Shown piece by piece: positions 14,906 to 21,571 of a stretch of DNA of 21,571 nucleotides; the first letter of the stretch is position 1, and each line of letters starts with the position of its first letter. Source of the DNA: CAYYNP01 sp964472545 (lineage in GTDB: Bacteria > Planctomycetota > Planctomycetia > Pirellulales > Thermoguttaceae); NCBI GenBank assembly GCA_964472545.1, contig CAYYNP010000171.1, positions 1-21,571 on the forward strand, written 5' to 3'. The notes under the pieces are model-generated. The model ran no database searches. It worked only from the letters and a program-made list of their open reading frames with translations, and was not told the origin of the DNA. The position numbers and the translations under genes were made by a program.

Positions 14906-17641
14906 CTATTCGTCCGGCTTCTGCATCACCACTTCGGCCCGTGCGGAAAGTCGCCCGCGAGTCATCCTGGCGTCGAGGTCGAGGCCGCGGAACCAACTCA
15001 ACGGCGGTGACCGGTAGCCTTCCGGCGTCTGCGTACTGAGAATCGTCCGCCCGCCGACAGTGGGCAGCGCCGTGGAGGTCCAGTAACTCACGCCGCCGTC
15101 GGACTTCCGCAGCACGTATTGCCCGCCGAAAGGGCAGACCAGCCTGGCGTCGGCCACCAACTGGGCCGCGTCTCGGCAGTCCTCGGCGGGAACGTGGAGT
15201 TGCTGCTGCAACGCGTGCATCAGCCGGATGTTGCCCAACGACGTGTCTCGGGTTCGCGAGTAGCCGAAGTCGTTTATGAGCGGCGTCAGCTTCGCGCGTG
15301 AAACGTCGCCGATCTGCACGCGCAATTGGGCGGGGCGTGCCGCCTGCTGGAATTTCAGCCGCGGCGTAACGGCCTCGAGGGTCTCGCGTTGAAAGGAGAA
15401 GACCGTCAGCCCGGTGAAACTCCGCCGCCAAAGCCCCAGCACACTTCGGGCGTAGCCGGCCTCGTCCGTGGCGCCAAAGAGTTGCGTGCTGAAAGCACCA
15501 AACGGGCCACTCCCGCCAACGGTGCCGAGATAACCGGGCAAGAGGCGTCCGCCAGCCGTCAAAGATCCACCGACATCCGGCAGCACGCTCCTCGCCGACG
15601 ACGTGGCCGGAGGAGAGGAATTCCTCAGTCCGGCGAACAATCGCTGGCCGCTGAGCACCAGTTCCGCCGTAGCTACGTTGCCCGGGATGGGGGCCAGTTC
15701 CGCTTCGTCGGCCGGACCGATCCATTGCGAAAGCGTCTCAAAATGTTCTTCGGCAAAGGGGCTCAATTCGAGGTTCAGCACGACGTTCTCGCGATTGCCT
15801 TCCAACGCAGTCCGCCGGACGCCGATCATCGTGGGGTCCATGCGCCCGCCCCACTGTTGACGATAGTAGTCGGCAAACCGCCGATAGGTGGCCGCTTCCG
15901 CCCGGCTGACCTGCCCGACCGCAACGTCCGGTATCGGCACGAACGCCCCGCGATAGCCCCGCAACGAGTCGTACAGTTTGCCGTCGGCCCAGATCGTTTG
16001 GCTGCCGTCCGGCCGCCGCCCAAAACTCTCCGGCAGCATCTCGGCGGCGATCAACTGCTTGATCGTCGCCCCCGGCTTCCCCTCCGTGGCCGAGGCGAGC
16101 ACGGCAAGCTGCACCAAGTCGATATCCGAGGCCGCTTGCAACCGCCGGGCGATCTCCACACGATAGCCGGGGCTCGTCAGGTTGCGATAGAAGGCACTCG
16201 ATAGATAGGCGAACACCGTAATGTCGCCGTCCAGCGGCATCCTCGCCCGGGCGTGGCGAAACTCGGCCGAGCCGCCCAACGCGTCACGCCCGGCACCGGC
16301 TTCGAGAAACCGGCGGACCAGCGTCTTCGAGGTCGTCACGAAGTGGTAGTTGCCGTCGACTGCGTAGTAGGAGCGAACTCGTCCGTCGGGCGAGGCGATG
16401 TAGGAGACCTCGCGGCCGGCGATTTGGAGCTTCGTTTCGCTTACGCCGCCCAACTTCAGCCGCTTGGCTCGCTCTTGCGACAGCGCCGTGCCCAGCACGT
16501 CGGTCTGTCGGGCCTCGAAGAGGATGCCGAAGGCGGCCCCTTCGCGGAAGAACAGATCCGTGCCGATGATGGCTACGTCCGAGATCATCGTGCCGCCGAG
16601 CAGCCGGGTGAGCGTGGTCTGCTTGGCGACCAGTTGCTCCTCGATCTGCTGCTGTTGGCCGTAGTCGAGCCCGCGGGCGGCCAGCAGGTTTTGCAGGTCA
16701 CCACCCCAGAGACTCAGCGTATCGTTGAGCCAGAGGAAGTTGGCGAAACTCCCAAACCGAAGATAGAAGCACTCGGCAGGCACGTGCCGGGCGATCGGCT
16801 CGATGCGGACGTGTTCGTCAACGGCCGGCACTTCGACCGGCGCCACGTCGAGTGGTTCCGGCAGCGGCTGATCGGCCGGTAGGTGCAACTGGGTCAGGCC
16901 CAGGACGCGATACTGCTGCATGCCCAGCCGGATCGACTCAGTGCCGAGCGTGAGCCCCACTTCCTCGCCAAGTTGCTCCGGCCACCAGGCCGTGCGCTCC
17001 GTCTCGGGCAACGTCAGGCTCAGCCGTCGGGCGAGGTTTGCCTTCAGATAGTTCTCGACCAGCGGGGGATAGTCGGGCTCTTTCTCCAGCAAACGCGGCG
17101 GAGCCGTGTACGCCTTCCACCACTCGGCCAGCCGCCGCCGATTGCCCGCCGGGTCGTGCCTCGGCGTAACGCTCACGGTTTGCCGCGTGCTCCCTTGAAG
17201 CTCAACTTCCATCGGCTCTTCACCACGGAAGAGAAAGTAGATCGTGGTCCTTGGCGGCCGGTCGAGCAAGCCGCGGACCAGTCCGCCGACCTCTTCGGGC
17301 ACGGCTCCCTCGCCAATCAGCGGCGACCCTTCGCCGAACAGCCCTCCGGCCAGCGGCGGCAACACCCGGCGGCTGACGGCCGGGTAGAGCACGCGGCCGT
17401 CCCGCTCGTCGAGACAAAAGCCGTCGACGCCGAGCACCTCCGGCACCATCTCCTTCGTTGGGATGACGGTCATCCGGCCCACGCCAAACCGGCCGCCGGT
17501 CAGCGCCTCGACGGAAATTCGCGGGCCCGCCGGGCGCAGGTCGATGCGAATCTGCGCCCGTGCGGTTGCCGACGGCAAGATGGCCAGTGTGAAGAGGACC
17601 ATCGACAGTCCGAAGTTCGCCCCCGTACTTCGCCAATTCAT
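14906..17641 (-). CDS. large exported protein of unknown function
   Basis: I do not recognise this 911-residue protein. Residues 1-29 form a signal peptide (hydrophobic core LSMVLFTLAILP, cleavage near ATARA-Q), so it should be periplasmic or secreted. No further clear membrane helix is seen. The body mixes alpha and beta segments without an obvious catalytic motif. Two stretches concern features often seen in large planctomycete envelope proteins: VPAECFYLRFGSFANFLWL (about 295-313) and DGNYHFVTTSKTLVRRFLEAG (about 438-458). The start at 17641 is preceded by AGGA 7 bp upstream and by a reasonable promoter; longer in-frame readings lack a signal peptide. The gene is divergent from the oxidoreductase gene and convergent with the zinc ribbon/EF-like gene, across the repeat block. 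It is probably a lineage-specific conserved protein, an inference from style only. Confidence 0.75.
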   Translation of the reverse strand: MNWRSTGANFGLSMVLFTLAILPSATARAQIRIDLRPAGPRISVEALTGGRFGVGRMTVIPTKEMVPEVLGVDGFCLDERDGRVLYPAVSRRVLPPLAGGLFGEGSPLIGEGAVPEEVGGLVRGLLDRPPRTTIYFLFRGEEPMEVELQGSTRQTVSVTPRHDPAGNRRRLAEWWKAYTAPPRLLEKEPDYPPLVENYLKANLARRLSLTLPETERTAWWPEQLGEEVGLTLGTESIRLGMQQYRVLGLTQLHLPADQPLPEPLDVAPVEVPAVDEHVRIEPIARHVPAECFYLRFGSFANFLWLNDTLSLWGGDLQNLLAARGLDYGQQQQIEEQLVAKQTTLTRLLGGTMISDVAIIGTDLFFREGAAFGILFEARQTDVLGTALSQERAKRLKLGGVSETKLQIAGREVSYIASPDGRVRSYYAVDGNYHFVTTSKTLVRRFLEAGAGRDALGGSAEFRHARARMPLDGDITVFAYLSSAFYRNLTSPGYRVEIARRLQAASDIDLVQLAVLASATEGKPGATIKQLIAAEMLPESFGRRPDGSQTIWADGKLYDSLRGYRGAFVPIPDVAVGQVSRAEAATYRRFADYYRQQWGGRMDPTMIGVRRTALEGNRENVVLNLELSPFAEEHFETLSQWIGPADEAELAPIPGNVATAELVLSGQRLFAGLRNSSPPATSSARSVLPDVGGSLTAGGRLLPGYLGTVGGSGPFGAFSTQLFGATDEAGYARSVLGLWRRSFTGLTVFSFQRETLEAVTPRLKFQQAARPAQLRVQIGDVSRAKLTPLINDFGYSRTRDTSLGNIRLMHALQQQLHVPAEDCRDAAQLVADARLVCPFGGQYVLRKSDGGVSYWTSTALPTVGGRTILSTQTPEGYRSPPLSWFRGLDLDARMTRGRLSARAEVVMQKPDE

Positions 17642-17702
17642 GATCTGTTCCTGAAAAGAGAATCGCCGCAAGAGCCGGGCAACCAGTCCGTGCCCAGATG
17701 GG

Positions 17703-17731
17703 ATTGTACCGCTCGGCCGCCGAGTTTTCCA
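17703..17731 (-). promoter_or_regulatory. candidate sigma-70 promoter for the 911-residue exported protein
   Basis: On the minus strand TGGAAA (17731-17726) and TACAAT (17708-17703) are 17 bp apart, matching four and five of six consensus bases. The predicted transcript would begin near 17696, about 55 bases before the start codon. On the plus strand a TAGAAT at 17771-17776 could be a -10 for the oxidoreductase gene, but no good -35 accompanies it. Confidence 0.4.
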
Positions 17732-17840
17732 CCGGTGCGGTGACGGATGGCATCCGGCTGATCGAAGGGGTAGAATCGACTGGACCTTGGTAGCTTCGTA
17801 CGGCCAAGAACATGCCATCGAAGTAGGAGGATTCCTGGCA

Positions 17841-19121
17841 ATGACAAGTAAGAGACTCACGCGAAGGACATTCTTGCGAAGCAGTGCCGCCCTGGCGGCC
17901 GGATGGCCCTTGGCGGCCCCGATGGTAATTCCCCGCCACGTGATCGGCGCCGACGGCGTCGCGCCCAGCGAGCGAATCAGCGTCGCCTGCATCGGCGTTG
18001 GCGGCCAGGGGGCGCCGGTGGATATGAAGGCCTATCTCAGCCTCCCGGAAGCCCGGGTGGCGGCCGTCTGCGACGTCGACTCGCAGCGCCTCGACGCAGC
18101 CAAACAGACGGTCGACCGGACGTACGGCAACGAGGATTGCGACACCTACGGCGACTTCCGCGAGATCCTGATCCGCGACGACATCGACGCCGTACACGTC
18201 GCCACGCCCGACCACTGGCACGTGCCGATGGCCACGGCCGCGTGTCGGGCCGGCAAAGACGTCTATTGCCAGAAGCCGCTCTCGCTCACGGTGCGAGAGG
18301 CGCGCCGGGCAGTCGAGGCCGCCCGGCGCTACGACCGCATCTTCCAGATGGGCACGCAGAATCGCTCCAACGCCAGTGCTCGCCGGGCGTGCGAATTGGT
18401 CCGCAACGGGCGGCTCGGCGAACTGAAGTACATCGAAGTGGGCACCTGGCAAATCTCGCAGCCCTGTAGACTGCCGGCCGAGCCGGTGCCGCCGCACGTC
18501 GACTGGGAGATGTTTCTCGGGCCGGCGCCGTGGCGGCCGTTTCATCGGGACATCCAACGCCCCAAAGGCTGGATCCGATACTTCGACTACAGCGGCGGCG
18601 GCGTGACCGACTGCGGGGCCCATTTCTACGACTTGGTGCAATGGGCCCTGGGCACCGAAGACTCCGGCCCGGTCGAAATCACGCCGCTCGATCCCGCCAA
18701 GTCGGGCGGGCGGTTCGTCTGCTATCGCTACGCCAACGGGGCCACGGTCTATCGCACGGCCGGCAACCACATGCGACTGGTCGGCTCCGAGGGCACGATC
18801 GACCTGGGCGTCTGTGCCTGGGCGGCCATCAAGCGCACCACGCCCGAGTCGCTCGCCCGCGAGACGATCCTGCCCGAAGAGGTCCACCTTGGCGAGAGCA
18901 CACGGCACTACGCCAACTTCATCGAGTGCGTTCGCACGCGGCGGCGCCCGGCGGCCGACGTGGAACTCGGCTGCCGCGCGGCGACCATTTGCCACATCGG
19001 CAACATCGCCCAATGGCTCGGCCGGCCCTTGCGATGGGACCCGGCGGCCGAGCAGTTCGTCGGCGACGCGGCGGCTAATCGCCGGCTTCAGCGGACGATG
19101 CGGGAGCCGTGGAGGGTGTGA
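17841..19121 (+). CDS. Tat-exported Gfo/Idh/MocA family oxidoreductase
   Basis: This 426-residue NAD(P)-dependent oxidoreductase belongs to the Gfo/Idh/MocA family, which acts on sugars and their derivatives. A twin-arginine signal, TRRTFLRSS (7-15), with a hydrophobic stretch to about 30 indicates folded export to the periplasm. The Rossmann domain begins with ACIGVGGQG (49-57) and VAAVCDVD (73-80). The family motif is YCQKPLS (142-148), with Gln in place of the usual Glu and the catalytic Lys145 kept. RNGRLGELKYIEVG (188-201) and SGGGVTDCGAHFYDLVQWALG open the C-terminal beta-sheet domain, with His in the active-site position. The start is ATG 17841 with GGAGG 10 bp upstream. It is followed by a large inverted repeat and a sialidase gene. 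A role in processing sugars released by nearby enzymes is an inference. Confidence 0.92.
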   Translation: MTSKRLTRRTFLRSSAALAAGWPLAAPMVIPRHVIGADGVAPSERISVACIGVGGQGAPVDMKAYLSLPEARVAAVCDVDSQRLDAAKQTVDRTYGNEDCDTYGDFREILIRDDIDAVHVATPDHWHVPMATAACRAGKDVYCQKPLSLTVREARRAVEAARRYDRIFQMGTQNRSNASARRACELVRNGRLGELKYIEVGTWQISQPCRLPAEPVPPHVDWEMFLGPAPWRPFHRDIQRPKGWIRYFDYSGGGVTDCGAHFYDLVQWALGTEDSGPVEITPLDPAKSGGRFVCYRYANGATVYRTAGNHMRLVGSEGTIDLGVCAWAAIKRTTPESLARETILPEEVHLGESTRHYANFIECVRTRRRPAADVELGCRAATICHIGNIAQWLGRPLRWDPAAEQFVGDAAANRRLQRTMREPWRV

Positions 19122-19144
19122 GGACCTGGTGACCAATGGCTTCC

Positions 19145-19288
19145 AGGGGTGGCTGGGGCAAAGCGAAGAGGGGGCCCCGAAGCCAAAAAAAGGGGCCCCC
19201 CGACCNNNNNNNNNNNNNNNNNAAACGGGTCGGGGGGCCCCTGTCGCAAACTTCTGGGCCCCCGCGGCGCTTTGCCCCAGCCACCCCT
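19145..19288. repeat. 144-bp inverted repeat containing an assembly gap
   Basis: The outer arms 19145-19165 and 19268-19288 are perfect 21-bp reverse complements. The inner arms 19191-19205 and 19228-19242 are perfect 15-bp reverse complements and include runs of six G or C. The segments between them pair partly (GGGGGCCC with GGGCCCCC and GAAG with CTTC). The centre holds 17 Ns. The element lies between the oxidoreductase and sialidase genes, 24 bp after the first. TCC flanks both ends (19142-19144 and 19289-19291), which could be a short target duplication but may be chance. It could be a MITE-like element or a strong terminator. Confidence 0.85.
19206..19222. other. assembly gap (17 Ns)
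   Basis: Seventeen undetermined bases lie exactly at the centre of the inverted repeat, where hairpin formation and G/C runs would hinder sequencing. The true length of the missing segment is unknown. Confidence 0.98.
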
Positions 19289-19315
19289 TCCGTGCCTTGC
19301 CCCTCGCTGCCAAGC

Positions 19316-19344
19316 TGGACATTCCTCACGGCCTACTCCACAAT
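19316..19344 (+). promoter_or_regulatory. candidate sigma-70 promoter for sialidase gene
   Basis: TGGACA (19316-19321) and CACAAT (19339-19344) are separated by 17 bp, matching five and four of six consensus bases. A small hairpin CTCCG/CGGAG (19355-19368) follows just after the predicted start, in a leader of about 55 bases. It places the promoter downstream of the inverted repeat, so the sialidase could be transcribed independently of the oxidoreductase. Confidence 0.4.
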
Positions 19345-19406
19345 AGACGAAACGCTCCGGAATCGGAGTTCTCGCTGACATGCACAATACCATGGGAGAA
19401 GATACG

Positions 19407-20567
19407 ATGAATCGTGCTCGGCAAATCGGCTTGATATTGCTGCTCGTCTGTTTGGCCCAACCAGCCACCGCCGGCGAGGCACAACCGGCGGCCGATGCCC
19501 CGAAGTCGCCCGCGGAGGCCGACGTCTTCATCAGCGGCACCGGCGACTATCACACCTATCGCATTCCGGCGATCGTCGTCAGCCGCCAGGGCACGCTGCT
19601 GGCCTTCTGCGAGGGCCGCAGGGCCGGCCGTGGCGACGCGGGCAACATCGACATGCTGCTGCGGCGGTCGACCGACATGGGCCGAACGTGGTCTGCGCCG
19701 ATCCTGATTTGGGACGACGACGGCAACACCTGCGGCAATCCCTGTCCGGTGGTCGATCGCGATACCGGCACCGTTTGGCTATTGATGACTTGGAACCTGG
19801 GCAGCGATCACGAGGGCCAAATCATGGCCGGCACCAGCCAGGACGTCCGCCACGTCTTTGCGACCCACAGCGACGACGACGGGCAAACCTGGGCCAAGCC
19901 GAAGAAGATCAGCGAGCAGGTTCGGCGGCCCCATTGGCGCTGGTACGCCACCGGCCCGGGCAACGCCGTCCAACTCACCCGTGGCGAGCACAAGGGGCGA
20001 CTTTTGATCCCGGCCAACCACTCCGACCACAGCGACCCGCAGAAGCACCCCTACCGCAGCCACGTCTTCTGGTCGGACGATCACGGCAAGACCTGGCAAC
20101 TCGGCGGCATCCAGCAGGAGAAGACCAACGAGGCGGCCGTGGTGGAACTGGCCGACGGGGCGGTGCTCGAATCGATGCGTTCCTACCACGGCAAACACAA
20201 TCGGGCCACCGCGATCAGCCGCGACGGCGGGGCGACCTTCGGCGACGTCTATCTCGACGACGCCCTGCAAACGCCCGTCTGCCAAGCCAGCATCCTCCGC
20301 TACTCCTGGCCCGAAGACGCCCACAAAGGCAGCCGGAGCCGCATCCTCTTCTCCAGCCCCGCCGGCGCCGGCCGCACGCACCTGACCGTCCGCATGAGCA
20401 CCGACGAAGGCAAGACCTGGCCCGTAGGCAAGCTCGTCTACGCCGGCGGCTCCGCCTATTCCAACCTCGTCGCGTTGCCCGACGGCCGCATCGGCGTGCT
20501 TTACGAGAAGGACGGCTATAAGAAGATCGTGCTGGTCACGTTCACGCTCGATTGGCTGAGTGAGTGA
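19407..20567 (+). CDS. secreted sialidase (neuraminidase), GH33-like
   Basis: This 386-residue exported protein has the six-bladed propeller signature of bacterial sialidases. The signal peptide covers about residues 1-22 (IGLILLLVCLAQPATA). YRIPAIV (51-57) holds the arginine of the RIP motif that binds the sialic acid carboxylate, and EGRRAGRGDAGNID follows with acidic residues usual at the active site. Five Asp-box repeats (SxDxGxTW type) mark the blades: STDMGRTW (about 88), SDDDGQTW (about 155), SDDHGKTW (about 223), SRDGGATF (about 271) and STDEGKTW (about 331). It would release terminal sialic acid or a related sugar from glycoconjugates; related propeller enzymes in planctomycetes may use other substrates. 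The start at 19407 has GGGAGA 7 bp upstream and begins the signal peptide. It follows the inverted repeat and its own candidate promoter. Confidence 0.9.
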   Translation: MNRARQIGLILLLVCLAQPATAGEAQPAADAPKSPAEADVFISGTGDYHTYRIPAIVVSRQGTLLAFCEGRRAGRGDAGNIDMLLRRSTDMGRTWSAPILIWDDDGNTCGNPCPVVDRDTGTVWLLMTWNLGSDHEGQIMAGTSQDVRHVFATHSDDDGQTWAKPKKISEQVRRPHWRWYATGPGNAVQLTRGEHKGRLLIPANHSDHSDPQKHPYRSHVFWSDDHGKTWQLGGIQQEKTNEAAVVELADGAVLESMRSYHGKHNRATAISRDGGATFGDVYLDDALQTPVCQASILRYSWPEDAHKGSRSRILFSSPAGAGRTHLTVRMSTDEGKTWPVGKLVYAGGSAYSNLVALPDGRIGVLYEKDGYKKIVLVTFTLDWLSE

Positions 20568-20584
20568 GATGGCGTCGGTGATGG

Positions 20585-20634
20585 AACAGAAACGACCCCA
20601 AGGGTGACGCAACAAGAACGACCCCAACGGGGTC
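20585..20634. repeat. imperfect direct repeat with terminal hairpin
   Basis: Two copies of a roughly 25-bp unit sharing AACGACCCCAA lie in tandem (20585-20610 and 20611-20634). The second ends in a GACCCC/GGGGTC hairpin with AAC loop (20620-20634). It lies just after the sialidase stop and before the terminator of the opposing sulfatase fragment. It looks like an interspersed non-coding element rather than a gene. Confidence 0.55.
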
Positions 20635-20662
20635 AAACCATGCAATTCAGGGCACGCAAACG

Positions 20663-20691
20663 AAAAACGGCGACTCAAAAGTGAGTCGCCG
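20663..20691 (-). terminator. intrinsic terminator of the minus-strand sulfatase fragment
   Basis: Bases 20668-20677 pair perfectly with 20682-20691 (10-bp GC-rich stem, four-base loop). On the minus strand the stem is followed directly by TTTTT (20667-20663). This is a textbook rho-independent terminator. The TGA stop of the sulfatase fragment (20677-20675) lies inside the stem. Confidence 0.8.
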
Positions 20692-20998
20692 CAAGGTGTT
20701 GAAATAGATAAGCTGCGGTGCCCCATGCACGGTAATGCACAAGCGAGGGCGAGAGGGAACCTGCCGCGTAGGCGTTGGTGTAGCGTGTACCGCTCTCGGC
20801 CAGGGCGTCGATATGGGGCGTCTCGTAGACCGGACTCCCCATGCAGCCCAAGTCACGCCAGCCGAGGTCGTCGACATGAATGATCACGACATTGTCGGAC
20901 GGCGTCTCCGCGGCGGCCGAAGACGCACACCCTGTCCCCAGCATCGCGGCACATGCGGCGGCCACGCCGGCTATTCTCAGAGAAGTTTCAAATGTCAT
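20675..20998 (-). pseudogene. sulfatase N-terminal fragment, truncated at the active-site signature
   Basis: This reading frame encodes 107 residues and begins like a sulfatase of the arylsulfatase family. An export or lipoprotein signal comes first (MTFETSLRIAG to LGTGCASS), then NVVIIHVDDLGWRDLGCMGS with the metal-binding Asp pair and ETPHIDALAESGTRYTNAYA. A typical sulfatase would continue with the C/S-x-P-x-R motif, where Cys or Ser becomes formylglycine. Here the sequence reads AAGSLSPSLVHYRAWG, with no motif Cys and no Arg, and homology ends. The frame then stops inside a terminator. Sulfatases are usually 450-600 residues, so most of the enzyme is missing and this fragment cannot be catalytic. 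The start has AAAGGTGCAGG upstream, and the gene lies 31 bp after its upstream neighbour, so it was once in an operon. A mis-assembly is the main alternative. Confidence 0.75.
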
Positions 20999-21029
20999 CC
21001 TGCACCTTTGAACCTCACTCGGTCGCGGC

Positions 21030-21571
21030 CTATTCCTTCTCCACTGCCGCCTTGAGGGTAGCGGGGGAAAGTTCGGCCTCCTCCATCCACAGGCTGACGT
21101 GGCCGTTGGGAGGCACGGGCTTGGCGTAATAGTCGGGATGGGGCCCAAAGTAGGTGGTTCTGCAATTGAAGTGCGTATAGCGCAGGAAGTTGATGACCGC
21201 GATCGTCACCTTCCCGCGCTTGAACTCAGGCAGGATGTCATCGAACACATACGCACCGCGAATGCCGGAGTAGCGGAAAAAGCCGCCGTCGGCCTTGGTG
21301 AGAAGCTTCCCGTTGACGTAAATGGCAAAGCCCTCGCCGGAGCGATCGCAGCCAGCCCCGCCCAGGATTAGGCGATATGCATGCCCCTCTTTGACCGGTG
21401 GAACGTCGAAAGCCTGCCGCATTAAGAGCACTTCCTTTTCCCAGAGCGTGGCCGGTATCTCGCTACAGCCGCAGAGAGGCCCGTTGCAACTGGGACGCCG
21501 CCTGTCGAGCTTGCCCCCCATCTGCCCGAAGGGAGCTTTGCCCGACTTCCAGCCGGCCCCCGCCGGATCGA
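21030..21571 (-). CDS. C-terminal end of an unrecognised protein, cut by window edge
   Basis: The reading frame is open to the right edge, so the N-terminus lies outside the window; an ATG at 21521 is probably internal. The visible 180 residues look like a beta-rich, possibly carbohydrate-binding domain. They contain GWKSGKAPFGQMGGKL, then LLMRQAFDVPPVKEGHAYRL, GEGFAIYVNGKLL and HVSLWMEEAELSPATLKAAV. The pattern of a hydrophobic strand, then YVNGKLL, then an acidic loop resembles the jelly-roll sugar-binding modules attached to glycoside hydrolases or phosphoesterases. I cannot name the parent enzyme. It ends 31 bp before the sulfatase fragment on the same strand, so the two were probably co-transcribed, consistent with a glycan-related role. 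Confidence 0.65.
   Translation of the reverse strand, partial: DPAGAGWKSGKAPFGQMGGKLDRRRPSCNGPLCGCSEIPATLWEKEVLLMRQAFDVPPVKEGHAYRLILGGAGCDRSGEGFAIYVNGKLLTKADGGFFRYSGIRGAYVFDDILPEFKRGKVTIAVINFLRYTHFNCRTTYFGPHPDYYAKPVPPNGHVSLWMEEAELSPATLKAAVEKE

Noticed and set aside
14700..15039. Two short plus-strand open frames in the repeat block
   Set aside because: Their protein sequence is a translation of the palindromic repeats (repeated RDVTSSRGARRLL-type words) and then of the antisense of a real gene.
17220..19322. 700-residue open frame on the minus strand across the oxidoreductase and N gap
   Set aside because: It reads through undetermined bases and lies antisense to a clear Gfo/Idh/MocA gene; only its C-terminal end overlaps the real 911-residue protein, in another frame.
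19779..20726. 315-residue open frame on the minus strand opposite the sialidase
   Set aside because: It is antisense to a sialidase with five Asp-boxes, and its first part is translated repeat and terminator sequence.

Overview
The window looks like chromosomal DNA of a planctomycete, probably of the Pirellulales type. The evidence is the high GC content, an ECF sigma factor next to a membrane Ser/Thr kinase, Gfo/Idh/MocA and sulfatase genes with export signals, glycan-degrading enzymes, and palindromic interspersed repeats. No rRNA, tRNA, CRISPR array or intact insertion sequence is visible. A run of 17 Ns (19206-19222) marks an assembly gap, so this is a draft sequence.

Region 1 (1-2236, + strand) is a signalling pair: an ECF sigma factor cut by the left edge, then a kinase with a cytoplasmic catalytic domain and about six C-terminal membrane segments. 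Region 2 (2513-8941, + strand) is a pilus or type II secretion-like assembly cluster. Its order is two prepilin-like proteins, a PilM-PilN fusion with degenerate nucleotide-binding motifs, PilO, a secretin with a very long proline-rich tail, and a PilP/GspC-like lipoprotein. Together these supply the envelope-spanning alignment complex plus pseudopilins. The motor ATPase, the platform protein, the major pilin and the prepilin peptidase are not in the window.

Region 3 (8947-14093, - strand) encodes two large exported carbohydrate-active enzymes: a GH106-like alpha-L-rhamnosidase and a DNRLRE/CBM96 plus PL14-like polysaccharide lyase. The first gene ends 5 bp from the convergent PilP-like gene. 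Region 4 (14285-14707, + strand) is a small fusion of a zinc ribbon with an EF-Tu domain II-like module, with a well-placed internal start at the domain junction. A palindromic tandem repeat block (14764-14880) separates it from a convergent, unrecognised 911-residue exported protein (14906-17641, - strand).

Region 5 (17841-20567, + strand) carries a Tat-exported Gfo/Idh/MocA oxidoreductase and a secreted sialidase. They are separated by a 144-bp inverted repeat whose centre is the N gap. Region 6 (20663-21571, - strand) holds the C-terminal end of an unrecognised protein and a sulfatase gene that breaks off at the active-site signature and runs into a strong intrinsic terminator. Regions 3, 5 and 6 together suggest breakdown of complex sulfated or rhamnose- and uronate-containing glycans. 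That functional link is inferred from gene content.
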